A DNA stretch of 64,000 nt. It comes from Candidatus Saccharimonadota bacterium. Its GTDB lineage: Bacteria; Patescibacteriota; Saccharimonadia; Saccharimonadales; Saccharimonadaceae. Shown piece by piece: positions 26,974 to 36,657 of the stretch. The position numbers and the translations under genes are program-made. The stretch covers positions 186,001 through 250,000 of the forward strand of contig CAJPQK010000001.1 of assembly GCA_905372835.1 (NCBI GenBank). The letters are read 5' to 3'. Within the stretch, counting starts at the first letter, position 1. Every line of letters starts with the position of its first letter. A model generated the notes under the pieces. The model searched no databases. It was given only the letters and a program-made list of their open reading frames with translations, and had not been told where the DNA came from.

Positions 26974-28209
26974 ATGGATCCAATACATATTACATCGGAA
27001 ATCGGGAAATTAAAAGTAATTGTCTTGCATCGGCCAGGTGAGGAGTTGGAAAATTTAACTCCAGATTATCTGACCGACCTTTTATTTGACGACATCCCAT
27101 ATCTTAAAAAGGCTCAAGAAGAACACGACGCTTTTGCGCAAGTACTGCGTGAGCGTGGCGTGGAAGTATTGTACTTGGACCAATTGGCGACTGAAGCCTT
27201 GGCGACTGATGCGTTGCGTGAGCAATTCGTTGACGACATGCTTGCTAACTCCAAACAAGACACTCGTCGTGTCACCGAGACCTTGCGTCAATTTTTGCTA
27301 GACTTGCCAACCCACGCCATGGTTCGCAAGTTGATGGCTGGTGTGCGTAAAGATGAAATCACTTTACCACCAGAGCACCATCAGCAGCTACATGACATGG
27401 TCGAGAAAGATTATTATCCATTCTATCTTGACCCAATGCCAAACCTGTACTTTACGCGTGACCCAGCTGCAGCCATCGGCCGCGGTTTGACTATTAACAA
27501 GATGCACTGGCCAGCTCGCCGCCGCGAGTCATTGTTCATGCGCTATATCATCGACCATCACCCACGGTTTGCTGGCAAAAACGTACCAGTATGGTATGAC
27601 CGCCATGAGAAATATTCTATCGAAGGTGGTGACGAGTTGGTGCTGAATCGGGAAGTGATGGCGATTGGTATTAGCGAGCGTACCTCTGCTGAAGCAATTG
27701 AAAAGATGGCAACCAAGTTGTTTGCTGGTTCTGATTTTAAAAAGGTTATCGCCATGGAAATTCCAAAGTCGCATGCGTTCATGCACCTCGACACGGTGTT
27801 TACCATGATTGACTATGATAAGTTTACCATTCACCCAGAAATTCGCGACCACGGTGGTAAAATCAACTGCTTTATTTTGGAGAAGGTTGAAGGTCAGCCA
27901 TTCCCGCGCATCACGCGTGAGACCGACTTGGAACATGTCTTGCGAGTCGCCTTGGGCTTGCCAGCAGTCACGTTGATCGAGTGTGGTGGTGGCGACCGAA
28001 TTGCTGCAGCCCGTGAGCAGTGGAATGACGGCTCCAACACCCTGGCTATTGCACCAGGCGTTGTGGTGACGTATGACCGTAACTATGTTACCAACCAAAA
28101 ACTGCGTGATGCCGGCGTTGAAGTGATTGAGGTCAATGGATCAGAGCTTGGACGCGGTCGCGGTGGTCCACGCTGTATGAGTATGCCAATAGTGAGGGAG
28201 GACGTATAA
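26974..28209 (+). CDS. arcA: Arginine deiminase
   Basis: A 411-residue enzyme that converts arginine to citrulline and ammonia in the cytoplasm. Family motifs are all present: [28 protein letters not shown] and the nucleophile Cys401 in [13 protein letters not shown]. The length is typical. A TGC-TATATT promoter (26934-26939) gives a leader of about 28 nt with AAGGGG before ATG. The stop overlaps the argF ATG region (1 nt), and transporter and carbamate kinase genes follow. In oral Saccharibacteria this pathway is known to be present and useful to parasite and host. Confidence 0.97.
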   Translation: MDPIHITSEIGKLKVIVLHRPGEELENLTPDYLTDLLFDDIPYLKKAQEEHDAFAQVLRERGVEVLYLDQLATEALATDALREQFVDDMLANSKQDTRRVTETLRQFLLDLPTHAMVRKLMAGVRKDEITLPPEHHQQLHDMVEKDYYPFYLDPMPNLYFTRDPAAAIGRGLTINKMHWPARRRESLFMRYIIDHHPRFAGKNVPVWYDRHEKYSIEGGDELVLNREVMAIGISERTSAEAIEKMATKLFAGSDFKKVIAMEIPKSHAFMHLDTVFTMIDYDKFTIHPEIRDHGGKINCFILEKVEGQPFPRITRETDLEHVLRVALGLPAVTLIECGGGDRIAAAREQWNDGSNTLAIAPGVVVTYDRNYVTNQKLRDAGVEVIEVNGSELGRGRGGPRCMSMPIVREDV

Positions 28210-29198
28210 TGGCGTTGAGCTTGAAAGGACGATCATTCCTGACGCTGAATGATTATACTGCTGGAGAAATCCGCCTGTTGCTGGACACGGCACGTGAATA
28301 CAAGCGCTTGAAATACACTGGTGTACCGCACCGAATTCATGAAGGTAAAAACGTGGCGCTGTTGTTTGAGAAAACCTCAACTCGCACGCGCTGTGCTTTT
28401 ACGGTGGCGGCTAACGACCTCGGTGTCGCGCCAGAATACCTCGGCAAAGATGACATTCAGCTGGGCAAAAAAGAGACAGTTGAAGACACCGCCAAGGTGC
28501 TGGGCCGGATGTTTGACGGTATTGAATTTCGTGGTTTTGACCACGGGACAGTTGAGGAATTGGCTCGTCATGCTGGCGTTCCAGTCTGGAATGGTCTGAC
28601 TGACAAATTCCACCCGACACAGATTTTGGCTGACTTCATGACCATTGAAGAGCATGTTGGCAAACTCAAAGGTACTAAGTTGGTGTTTGTTGGCGATGGC
28701 CGCAACAATATGGCGAACTCGTTGATGATCGGTTCGGCAATCATGGGGGTTGATTTCCGTATCTTGGCGCCACGCGAACTACACCCAGAGCAGTCACTGG
28801 TAGACCGGGCACGCCATTTGGCACGATCAAGCCACGCGCGCATCACTATCACTGATAATTTTGAAGAAGCATTGCGTGATGCTGACGTGATTTACACTGA
28901 TGTTTGGGTGTCCATGGGTGAGGAAGACAAGTTTGCTGAGCGCATCAACCAACTGCGCAACTTCCAGGTCAATCGTGACATGATCAACCTGACAGGCAAT
29001 CCTGAGGTAAAATTCATGCACTGTTTGCCGGCGTTCCATGACGCACTGACCATCACTGGTAAAAAAGTCCAGGAAGATTTTGGATTAGCATCAATGGAGG
29101 TAACTGATGAGGTGTTCCGCTCACCGCATTCAGTTGTATTTGACCAAGCGGAAAATCGTATGCATACAATCAAAGCTGTCATGGCTTTGACATTGTAG
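28209..29198 (+). CDS. argF: Ornithine carbamoyltransferase (catabolic)
   Basis: A 329-residue transcarbamylase that splits citrulline with phosphate into ornithine and carbamoyl phosphate in this pathway. The carbamoyl-phosphate site is [22 protein letters not shown] and the ornithine-side loop HCLPAFHD are also seen, with DVWVSMGEE near residue 235. Catabolic use is inferred from the operon (arcA, transporter, arcC) and the absence of arginine-synthesis genes nearby; it may equally be called arcB. Confidence 0.96.
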   Translation: MALSLKGRSFLTLNDYTAGEIRLLLDTAREYKRLKYTGVPHRIHEGKNVALLFEKTSTRTRCAFTVAANDLGVAPEYLGKDDIQLGKKETVEDTAKVLGRMFDGIEFRGFDHGTVEELARHAGVPVWNGLTDKFHPTQILADFMTIEEHVGKLKGTKLVFVGDGRNNMANSLMIGSAIMGVDFRILAPRELHPEQSLVDRARHLARSSHARITITDNFEEALRDADVIYTDVWVSMGEEDKFAERINQLRNFQVNRDMINLTGNPEVKFMHCLPAFHDALTITGKKVQEDFGLASMEVTDEVFRSPHSVVFDQAENRMHTIKAVMALTL

Positions 29199-29237
29199 TA
29201 GTTGTCGTAATAAGGGAGTGAAGGAGGCTCCGAGGCA

Positions 29238-30785
29238 ATGGTAGAAAAAATTAAAAAAACAAAGCAGAAGCTCCGCTCACCATCGGCGTTTACTGTTCTG
29301 TTTGTCGTGATTATTATCATGGCAGCACTAACATGGGTTATCCCATCAGGTCTCTATAAGACAGATGATGATGGCAATCGTATCGCGGGGTCGTATCATG
29401 TGGTTAATAAAGACCGCACTGTCAAGGAAGAAAAGGATGGTAAAGAGGTTGAAGTCGATAAGCATGATCGACAAGGTTTATGGGACGTCTTCACTGCGCC
29501 GATTAAGGGCATGTCTGACAAGCTTGACGTGATCGTTTTCGTCATGGTTCTTGGTGGATTCCTGGGTGTTACTATGAAGACCGGCGCTCTGGATGCTTCT
29601 CTTGGTGCTCTGCTCCGAAAGATGAAAGGCAAGGAAAAATGGCTCATTCCGATCTTGATGGTACTATTTGCCATCGGTGGTACGACATACGGTATGCAGG
29701 AAGAGACTGTCGCATTTTATGCCTTGATTATACCGATGATGATCGCTGCCGGCTATAACGCAATGACTGGTGTGATGGTGATTGTACTGGGTGCTGGTGC
29801 TGGTGTGCTTGGTTCGACTATTAACCCATTCTCCACCGGTGTTGCCGCAAAGACTGCTGATGTTAAATTGGGCAATGTTATTCCAATTATGTCTATCATT
29901 TTGGTGCTATGTTTGATCGCGGCAATCATCTTTACTATGCGTTACGCAGCAAAGGTAAAAGCAGGCAAGTACAAGGAAGATGTTCGTTATAAGCCAGTCA
30001 CAGCAGCCTTGGATATGACGAACGTACCAAAATTTACTGGTCCACGAAAAGTCGTCATGGGCGTCTTCGCTATTACCTTTGTCTTGATGGTCCTTTCGCT
30101 GATTCCTTGGGGAAGTTGGGAAATTACATTATTCGCCGACCTGTTTAAGTGGGCTTCAGAGTTGCCAATTATCGGTGCAGTACTTGGCGTAGTGCACAGT
30201 GCGGCCTTTGGTGATTGGTACTTTAATGAAATTACCGCATTATTCTTAATCTCAACAATTGTTATTACTGCAATTTACTATAAAGAGTTTAAGAAGGAAG
30301 GTATTTTCCCAGTTGACACCTTCATTGACGGCGTGAAAGATATCTTACCAGTTGCTTTGATTATCGCAGTGGCAACCGGCGTCTCTGTCGTGATGACCAA
30401 CGGTGAGATTCAAGATACTATCATTAGCTGGGGTGAAGCGTTGTTGAAAGATGCTGGCGGTGGCGTTGTTGGTGTGCTGGCATATCTGTTCTACTTGCCA
30501 ATGTCATTCATTGTGCCATCATCATCAGGTTTGGCAGCAGCAACCATGCCAGTTATTGCGCCAATTGCTGATCTGGTTGGCTCAAGCAAAGAAGTCATGG
30601 TGGCAGCCTTTGCTACAGCGTCAGGTCTACTTAACATGATGGCGCCAACCATCGCATCCTTGATGGGTGGTTTGGCGCTAGCCGGCGTTTCATACCGTGC
30701 ATGGCTCAGGCGTTCAGCACCAATCATGGCAGTCTTCGCGATCATCAGTGTCGCAGTCATCGCTGTCTTTGGAGTGTTAGGATAG
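29238..30785 (+). CDS. YfcC-family membrane transporter, likely arginine/ornithine exchanger
   Basis: A 515-residue carrier with about 12 membrane helices, of the YfcC/DcuC-like family. Motifs include TWVIPSGLY near the start, GGTTYGMQEETVAFYALIIP, and FIVPSSSGLAAATMPVIAP in the C-terminal half. A hydrophilic loop (about 45-85) follows helix 1. GGAGGCTCCGAGG-like sequence precedes ATG 29238. Its place between argF and arcC suggests it brings in arginine and exports ornithine; substrate is inferred from context. Confidence 0.88.
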   Translation: MVEKIKKTKQKLRSPSAFTVLFVVIIIMAALTWVIPSGLYKTDDDGNRIAGSYHVVNKDRTVKEEKDGKEVEVDKHDRQGLWDVFTAPIKGMSDKLDVIVFVMVLGGFLGVTMKTGALDASLGALLRKMKGKEKWLIPILMVLFAIGGTTYGMQEETVAFYALIIPMMIAAGYNAMTGVMVIVLGAGAGVLGSTINPFSTGVAAKTADVKLGNVIPIMSIILVLCLIAAIIFTMRYAAKVKAGKYKEDVRYKPVTAALDMTNVPKFTGPRKVVMGVFAITFVLMVLSLIPWGSWEITLFADLFKWASELPIIGAVLGVVHSAAFGDWYFNEITALFLISTIVITAIYYKEFKKEGIFPVDTFIDGVKDILPVALIIAVATGVSVVMTNGEIQDTIISWGEALLKDAGGGVVGVLAYLFYLPMSFIVPSSSGLAAATMPVIAPIADLVGSSKEVMVAAFATASGLLNMMAPTIASLMGGLALAGVSYRAWLRRSAPIMAVFAIISVAVIAVFGVLG

Positions 30786-30788
30786 CCT

Positions 30789-31742
30789 ATGGATAAGCAG
30801 CGAACTATTGTCGTTGCTCTTGGAGGTAACGCCCTGCAGAAGCAGGGCGAAGCCTCTTCAGAAGCACAGCGTCGAGTAGCGGCTGAGACGATACGACAGT
30901 TATTACCGCTTGTTCAAGCAGGACACAAAGTAGCTATCGTTCATGGTAATGGCCCCCAAGTGGGGAATATTGTCTTGCATGAAGAGGCTGTTAATACTGA
31001 TGATGTACCGAGCTTACCACTGGATGATTGTGGAGCCATGAGCCAGGGATTGATTGGTTTTTGGTTGCAGCAAGCCTTTCAGGACAGCTTCAGGGCTCAC
31101 CAGATGGCTGATAAGCACGCTGTTAGTTTGGTGACGCAGACCATTGTCTCTGGTGATGATGCAGCGTTCCAAAACCCAACCAAACCAATTGGTCCGTTCT
31201 ATTCAGAGGAAGAAGCCAAAGCAGTGCAGGCTGAGCGTGGCTATGTTGTCAAGGAAGATGCTGGTCGTGGTTGGCGCCGTGTGGTGCCATCACCAAAACC
31301 AGTGGAGATCGTTGAAGCGCCAATCATTAAAGCTTTGGTTGAAGCGGGTGTTCTAGTCGTCTCAACTGGTGGTGGCGGTATCCCTGTGTTGCGCCAGGAA
31401 GATGGCACGCTCACGGGTGTTGAAGCAGTTATCGATAAAGACTTTGGGGCGGCAACCTTGGCTAATTTGCTACACGCAGATACACTGCTCATCTTGACTT
31501 CGGTTGATGCAGCTAAGGTCAATTTCAACCAACCGAACGAAGAAGCGTTGGGGCAAATCTCTGCAGCAGAGATGCAGAAACATATTGACGATGGCCAGTT
31601 TGCAGCTGGATCCATGCTGCCAAAGGCGCAAGCAGCACTGCAATTTGTGTCAGGTGGCGAGGGTCGTACCGCAGTCATTACCTCATTGGAAAAAACCACT
31701 GAGGCTATCGACGGGACAGCGGGCACGCGGATTGTTTCATAG
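30789..31742 (+). CDS. arcC: Carbamate kinase
   Basis: A 317-residue amino-acid-kinase-fold enzyme that makes ATP from carbamoyl phosphate and ADP. Motifs: ALGGNALQKQGE, VHGNGPQVGN, STGGGGIPV, AVIDKDFGAATLA and the C-terminal nucleotide-loop GRTAVITSL. The length is as usual. It starts 3 nt after the transporter stop and completes the operon, so the four genes form an ATP-yielding arginine pathway. Confidence 0.96.
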   Translation: MDKQRTIVVALGGNALQKQGEASSEAQRRVAAETIRQLLPLVQAGHKVAIVHGNGPQVGNIVLHEEAVNTDDVPSLPLDDCGAMSQGLIGFWLQQAFQDSFRAHQMADKHAVSLVTQTIVSGDDAAFQNPTKPIGPFYSEEEAKAVQAERGYVVKEDAGRGWRRVVPSPKPVEIVEAPIIKALVEAGVLVVSTGGGGIPVLRQEDGTLTGVEAVIDKDFGAATLANLLHADTLLILTSVDAAKVNFNQPNEEALGQISAAEMQKHIDDGQFAAGSMLPKAQAALQFVSGGEGRTAVITSLEKTTEAIDGTAGTRIVS

Positions 31743-31787
31743 CCAAAGCATTGCTTTTATCTAATTTTCATGATATAAATAACAGGT

Positions 31788-32699
31788 ATGTTGCAGTATC
31801 TTAAGTCTGACGATTCTGGCAAGCTTACCATCAGAGAGAACTTAGTTAAGGGCTCTTGGATTCGTTGTGAGCGGCCAAATGAAGAGGAGATTTCCCAGTT
31901 GTTATCACTGGGGATTGATGCTGATATCATCACTGACGCACTGGACCCCCACGAGGTTCCTCGTTTGGACGCGGACAATGAGCGGACATATTTGATTGCC
32001 CGATTACCGGATACTGACGATGATTTTAATGACTTTACTACACCAATTTTGTTTGTGATTCATGCGGATTATATCATCACCATTTCGCGAGACAGCCTAG
32101 GTAGGTTGTGGCAGCCGTTCATTGATAAACATGTGGTATCCACGTCAAGTCGAATTGCCCTGCTGGTTGACATGATTGACGCACTAGCAACACAATATCA
32201 GCGCCGGGTGGCTGCCATCAACCGCCAAATGCGGGCGGCGACTGGCGATATTCGAACATTGCGAGCGCGTGATATTGCCACATTAGCTGAATATGAGCGC
32301 AAACTGAATGATTATATGGATGCCTTGGTGCCGATGAACTTGTCAGTGGAACGGATGATTGCTCACAAAGCGTTGATGCTTCGGTCGGATGCCAAGGAAG
32401 ACGTGGAAGATATTTCCATTGATCTGGAGCAGGTGATTAGTCGCTGTAAATCATTGCTGCGTACCATCACCAACGTGCGCGATAGCTACCGGGCAGTGAT
32501 GGATACGCGCCTGAACGAAACCATTCGGTTGCTGACCGTCATCACATTGGCGCTCACCATACCGACCATGATCGCTGGATTGTTTGGTATGAATGTGCCA
32601 GTCCCTGGTGGGGATGACCCGGCAATGTTTTGGAAAATCACCGGCGTCAGCGCTGTGGCGGCATTGTTGATTGGCTATTATTTCTTGCGCCGCCGCTGA
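31788..32699 (+). CDS. CorA-like divalent-metal channel
   Basis: A 303-residue CorA-family protein. A cytoplasmic funnel domain with long helices (about 120-240) precedes two C-terminal membrane helices (about 245-265 and 278-298). The selectivity motif GMN occurs in GLFGMNVPVPG. It probably carries Mg or a related metal. TGA-TATAAA (31774-31779) ends 8 nt before ATG 31788, consistent with a nearly leaderless mRNA. Confidence 0.9.
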   Translation: MLQYLKSDDSGKLTIRENLVKGSWIRCERPNEEEISQLLSLGIDADIITDALDPHEVPRLDADNERTYLIARLPDTDDDFNDFTTPILFVIHADYIITISRDSLGRLWQPFIDKHVVSTSSRIALLVDMIDALATQYQRRVAAINRQMRAATGDIRTLRARDIATLAEYERKLNDYMDALVPMNLSVERMIAHKALMLRSDAKEDVEDISIDLEQVISRCKSLLRTITNVRDSYRAVMDTRLNETIRLLTVITLALTIPTMIAGLFGMNVPVPGGDDPAMFWKITGVSAVAALLIGYYFLRRR

Positions 32700-32752
32700 T
32701 AATCACCCAAAAAATAATAACCCCATTTTTTGGATAGTGCTATACTGGAAGT

Positions 32753-33508
32753 ATGGATAAAATTATTGATGTCCACGGTTTGACCAAACGCTACGGCGAT
32801 CAAACAGTGGTAAAAGGCATAGATTTCAGTGTCGAAAAGGGCGAAATCTTCGGTATTTTGGGTCCTAATGGTGCTGGTAAAACAACAACGCTAGAAATGT
32901 TGGAAGCATTACGCACTATCGATGACGGTACGGCTGTCATTGATGGTATTGATGTAGCTAAACATCCCAAGAAGATCAAAGACATCATTGGTATTCAGCT
33001 GCAGTCGACCAACTTTTATGACCACTTGACATTAACTGAGCAATTGAGAATGTTTGCCAGTTTGTATGGTAGCAAGACTGACGTGGCTGCGCTACTAGCT
33101 AAAGTCCAACTCACAGAAAAAGCTAGAAACTATGTCGAACAGTTGTCTGGCGGACAAAAACAGCGCTTCGCCATCGCTTCGACCTTGGTCAATAGTCCAA
33201 AAGTTTTGTTTCTGGACGAGCCAACCACTGGTTTGGATCCACAAGCGCGTCGCAACTTATGGGAGCTGATCAAGCAAATACGCGAAGAGGGCGTTACTAT
33301 CGTGCTGACAACACACTACATGGATGAGGCTGAGCTGCTGTGCGACCGGCTGGCAATCATGGACAATGGTCAAATCATCACCACCGATTCGCCACATAAC
33401 TTGATTCAACAGTTACTCAAGCGCGGCTTTAAGAAAAAGCAGGTGGTTGAACAAGCAAATTTGGAAGACGTTTTCATCGATCTTACAGGAAAGGCGATAC
33501 GGGATTAG
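32753..33508 (+). CDS. ABC-2 type transporter ATP-binding protein
   Basis: A 251-residue ATPase of the DrrA/CcmA class: Walker A GPNGAGKTT, signature LSGGQKQRFAIASTL, Walker B VLFLDEPTTGLDP, switch TTHYM. A C-terminal extension (about 210-251) ends in ANLEDVFIDLTGKAIRD, typical of this class. TGC-TATACT (32741-32746) ends 6 nt before ATG 32753. It works with the permease encoded 4 nt downstream. Confidence 0.94.
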   Translation: MDKIIDVHGLTKRYGDQTVVKGIDFSVEKGEIFGILGPNGAGKTTTLEMLEALRTIDDGTAVIDGIDVAKHPKKIKDIIGIQLQSTNFYDHLTLTEQLRMFASLYGSKTDVAALLAKVQLTEKARNYVEQLSGGQKQRFAIASTLVNSPKVLFLDEPTTGLDPQARRNLWELIKQIREEGVTIVLTTHYMDEAELLCDRLAIMDNGQIITTDSPHNLIQQLLKRGFKKKQVVEQANLEDVFIDLTGKAIRD

Positions 33509-33512
33509 TAGT

Positions 33513-34628
33513 ATGAAAAAATATTGGATAGGTATCATTGGTCAGGTCGTAGCTGGTCTTAAGCGTTTGCTGCGCGACAAAATGGCATTGTTTTTCACCT
33601 TTTTGTTCCCGCTGATTTTCTTGTTTGTGTTTGGTTCGATTTTTAATAATCAGACGACCAATTTCAAGGTTGCCATCATCAATCACTCCAACACTGAGTT
33701 CGCCAAGCAGTTTGTCGATGGTGCAAAAAATGACAAGTCAAAATTACTGCAAGTTCAGGACGTGAAAGACATCGATGAAGCTAAGGAAAAGATGAAGCGT
33801 TCGGAAATTGACGGTATCATTGAGCTACCAAAAGAGTTTGGTGAAGTCAAAGGTGAAGGTGCACAAGCTCGACCGTCTGGCACGCTGAACGTGCTGCATG
33901 CTAAAGGGCAAGATCAGGCTGCCAGTGCACTGACCGCTGTGATGGGTCAGATTGTTGGTAGTATCAATAAAGCTATGGGTCAGCCAGAACCGCCGTTTAA
34001 GGTAGCTTCACAGGCGGTTGGCGATGAAGCTCTGAAGACGTTTGATTACACCTTCACTGGACTATTAGCGTTTAGTTTGATGAGCATGGGTATCTTTGGT
34101 CTGGCAAACCAAATGCCAACCGAAAAGCAAAAAGGCAACTACCGTCGCCTGCGGGCTGCACCGTTTACTTCTGGTCAGCTCATTATTTCTACGGCTATCG
34201 TCTACACCTTGGTGTCTTTGGCAAGCGCTACCTTGATGCTGGTTGTCAGTATGCTGCTGTTTAAATTTACGATGCGTGGCGACTGGTTGTTGTTTGTGCC
34301 ATTCTTGACATTGGCTGCCGTGATGATGGTTGGCCTTGGATTGATCGTTGGTGCGTGGGCCAAAAACGAAAATCAGTCAGCGCCACTCTCCAATCTTATC
34401 TCTTTCCCGATGATGTTCTTGTCTGGTGCTTTCTTCCCATCATTCTTGTTCCCAGAGTGGCTCAGGTCTATTAGTCAATGTATCCCGATGACTCCCGTCG
34501 TTGATGGCCTTCGGTTGATATCAACAGAACACGCCAGCCTGACAGAAGTTCTGCCGCAGTTTGGTGGAGTTCTGTTGTGTATCGTCATCGTCTACACCTT
34601 GGCTATTAAACTGTTCCGCTGGGAATAA
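33513..34628 (+). CDS. ABC-2 type transporter permease
   Basis: A 371-residue permease with a first helix at about 21-40, a large outside domain (about 50-185) and five helices between about 190 and 370. Motifs typical of the family are LLRDKMALFFTFLFPLIFLFVFG and MPTEKQKGNYRRLRAAPFTSGQL. ATG 33513 begins after the ATPase stop; upstream in-frame ATGs lie inside the ATPase gene. Exported substrate unknown (drug, lipid or polymer). Confidence 0.92.
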   Translation: MKKYWIGIIGQVVAGLKRLLRDKMALFFTFLFPLIFLFVFGSIFNNQTTNFKVAIINHSNTEFAKQFVDGAKNDKSKLLQVQDVKDIDEAKEKMKRSEIDGIIELPKEFGEVKGEGAQARPSGTLNVLHAKGQDQAASALTAVMGQIVGSINKAMGQPEPPFKVASQAVGDEALKTFDYTFTGLLAFSLMSMGIFGLANQMPTEKQKGNYRRLRAAPFTSGQLIISTAIVYTLVSLASATLMLVVSMLLFKFTMRGDWLLFVPFLTLAAVMMVGLGLIVGAWAKNENQSAPLSNLISFPMMFLSGAFFPSFLFPEWLRSISQCIPMTPVVDGLRLISTEHASLTEVLPQFGGVLLCIVIVYTLAIKLFRWE

Positions 34629-34675
34629 CTACTGCTAGTAGTAAAACATAGCCTTTTTTCGTATAATCAAAGTAT

Positions 34676-35599
34676 ATGGTGGTGGAATACTTTGAGCGAT
34701 CAGCGGCGGGTGAGCGTCTAGAAAAGGTAAGTCGTCCTCGCTCTCATGCGTGGGTGCATATATCTGGTAAATTGCTGGATATGGACGACTTGTCGGGCAA
34801 GCTCTTATTGAATGCAAATATCCTGCGTGACGTTTGTGATGTCCGTGAGTTGTCACGAGCAGAGTTTAGCAATGGTGTAGAATACATTTTCTTGCGTTTA
34901 CCAGTTGGTCCGGCTGATGCCGCCAAAACTGCCCCGATACTTATCGCAGTGTCACGTGATCGACTGGTAACTGCCAGTCCGCATACTTCTTTTTCGCCGT
35001 TAGACACCGATGCTTTTATGACTACTGACACGCGTCAGCCCTCTGCGGTAGTGTCAGCCATCATCGCCTCTATCATCACCGAATACGAACAGCGATTACA
35101 TGCGCTATCGACCAAAATTACCAGTGCTCGCAAGCGGCTCACACATTTTGATGTCCAAAACGAGGACTTTGTTGAATTTGTCGCTATTGAAGATAGCCTC
35201 AATGAATATCGAAGTGGTTTAGAGGGCTTAATCACGGTTGTTGGGCAATTGGAAGCAAATCGTCGGCAGTTATTTAATTTGCGTGATATTGAAGCCTTTG
35301 GTGATATCATATTGCACGCTCGCCAGTTGCTAGTGGCCATTAGCTCAAGTGCCCAAACGATTGACAGTATTCAAAACGCTTATTCAACTATTGCTAACAA
35401 CACTCTGAACCAGCGCATGAAGGTGCTGACGACTATCACTATTCTACTAGCAGTGCCAAATGTGTTTTACGGTATGTATGGCATGAATATCGGATTGCCG
35501 TTTCAGGGTGAGTGGTGGGCCTACGCTGCCATCATGGGTATCACACTGTTGTTAATTTTACTAACATTACTACTTGCCAAGCGATTCCGCTTATTCTAA
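34676..35599 (+). CDS. Second CorA-like protein
   Basis: A 307-residue CorA-family protein with the same layout as the one at 31.8 kb but little direct sequence identity. Long cytoplasmic helices precede two C-terminal membrane helices (about 247-267 and 280-300), with GMYGMNIGLP carrying the GMN motif. TATAAT (34662-34667) ends 8 nt before ATG. Two CorA-like genes bracket the ABC-2 exporter, each with its own promoter, so they are not one operon. Confidence 0.88.
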   Translation: MVVEYFERSAAGERLEKVSRPRSHAWVHISGKLLDMDDLSGKLLLNANILRDVCDVRELSRAEFSNGVEYIFLRLPVGPADAAKTAPILIAVSRDRLVTASPHTSFSPLDTDAFMTTDTRQPSAVVSAIIASIITEYEQRLHALSTKITSARKRLTHFDVQNEDFVEFVAIEDSLNEYRSGLEGLITVVGQLEANRRQLFNLRDIEAFGDIILHARQLLVAISSSAQTIDSIQNAYSTIANNTLNQRMKVLTTITILLAVPNVFYGMYGMNIGLPFQGEWWAYAAIMGITLLLILLTLLLAKRFRLF

Positions 35600-35630
35600 A
35601 ATTAAAAGTAATAAAGTAGGGAGTAAGCAC

Positions 35631-35752
35631 TTGACGTGCTATATTTCCTTTGGTACTATGGTTGACGTGTCTCGCGCCGAAGCATTGAGTTGCGGTTTGT
35701 AATAAAGGTCGAAGCGCGTGAGGCTGCATTTAGTACGAAGGAGTACAAATAC
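35631..35752 (+). promoter_or_regulatory. Strong promoter and structured leader before a 30-codon ORF
   Basis: -35 TTGACG (35631-35636), a 17-nt spacer and -10 TACTAT (35654-35659) predict a start near 35666. The leader of about 87 nt contains a helix CTCGCGC (35671-35677) with GCGCGTGAG (35714-35722), with a GT bulge, closing a loop of about 36 nt. An AAGGAG lies near 35738-35743. The leader could regulate the small ORF or be an RNA gene in its own right. Confidence 0.6.
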
Positions 35753-35845
35753 ATGCCGATAGCAATCAATTTTGTGTCATCACGACGCAAAAAGATCGCA
35801 GTGGATGTAGTGCCTGCCGAATGGCAAACATACATAGCACAATAA
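35753..35845 (+). CDS. 30-residue small protein in its own transcription unit
   Basis: ATG 35753 to TAA 35845 codes 30 residues: a hydrophobic start (PIAINFVS), a basic patch (SRRKKIAVDVV) and an end WQTYIAQ. AAGGAG lies about 10 nt upstream. A promoter, structured leader and terminator frame it exactly, which supports a real transcript. I do not recognise the peptide. The unit could be mainly a noncoding RNA with an incidental ORF. Confidence 0.5.
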   Translation: MPIAINFVSSRRKKIAVDVVPAEWQTYIAQ

Positions 35846-35850
35846 CATAT

Positions 35851-35887
35851 CTAAAACCGCCCGAGCGCTAGGCCTGGGCGGTTTTAG
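35851..35887 (+). terminator. Intrinsic terminator, bidirectional
   Basis: Perfect 12-bp arms CTAAAACCGCCC (35851-35862) and GGGCGGTTTTAG (35876-35887) with a 13-nt loop. It ends the small-ORF transcript and, on the other strand, the DsbA-like gene whose stop lies at 35905. Confidence 0.88.
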
Positions 35888-35904
35888 ATTGGCGTAAGTT
35901 TAAT

Positions 35905-36600
35905 CTATTCAGCTTTTTTCTCCTCAGTAGAGACGCCTGCTGCTTTGAGGGCATTTTCTACCTCAGAATCAATGCTATTGAGGTCTTCAACTTTTTTGCC
36001 GTTGATGAAGATGGTTGGTGTAGCAGTGATTTCGTGTGCACGACTAACGGCGGTGTCAAAACTGATTTTTTGCAGTACGCGGTCACTTGAAAGGTCATTG
36101 GCAAAGCGTGATTCGTCAAGCTTGAGCTGCTTGGCGTAGCCCATGAAGATGTCGTTTCGTTCGTGGTTTTGGGCTTTGCTCCATGCGTCTTGGTTTTCGT
36201 ATAGCAAATCGTGCATTTCCCAATATTTACCCTGCAAACCTGCTGCTTCAGCGACTGACGCTGCCAAGCGAGCGTGAGTGTGTCCAGACAATGGGAAATT
36301 GCGGAAGATCAACTGTACATTGTCTTTGTGCTTTTCGACGGCTGATTTGATGCGTGGCGCAACTGTGCGACAGCCTGGGCATTGATAATCACCATATTCA
36401 ATGACGGTAACTTTTGGCTTGTCGCTTCCAAAGGTGTGTTCCTGAATGTCGCCGTTCCGTTTTTCGGCAGGGATAATTTTTGTGAGTTGATCTTTGGCGA
36501 TATCACTAATGTCTAAGCGGTGTGTTACTGACAAATATACCATGCCACCAAGTATCGTCACCACAATTGCGATAAACACGCCCCAGGTTTTTCCGTTCAT
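35905..36600 (-). CDS. DsbA/BdbD-like membrane-anchored thiol oxidoreductase
   Basis: A 231-residue protein with an N-terminal anchor (about 5-24) and a DsbA-type domain. The active site is C74-P-G-C77 in YGDYQCPGCR, and the cis-Pro loop is TATPTIFI. ATG 36600 has GGAGGA 6-11 nt upstream, and a TGC-TATTAT promoter lies farther up (36632-36627). It is the second anchored DsbA-like enzyme in the window and is only loosely similar to the one at 2.4 kb. Confidence 0.9.
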   Translation of the reverse strand: MNGKTWGVFIAIVVTILGGMVYLSVTHRLDISDIAKDQLTKIIPAEKRNGDIQEHTFGSDKPKVTVIEYGDYQCPGCRTVAPRIKSAVEKHKDNVQLIFRNFPLSGHTHARLAASVAEAAGLQGKYWEMHDLLYENQDAWSKAQNHERNDIFMGYAKQLKLDESRFANDLSSDRVLQKISFDTAVSRAHEITATPTIFINGKKVEDLNSIDSEVENALKAAGVSTEEKKAE

Positions 36601-36657
36601 TCTTGTCCTCCAAATTAACTCTAGCAATAATAGCATAAAATCAGGTAAAATAAAACC

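Noticed and set aside
32707..32733. CCAAAAAAT/ATTTTTTGG inverted repeat after the first CorA-like gene as a terminator
   Set aside because: The stem is almost all A-T and would be unstable; left as uncertain.
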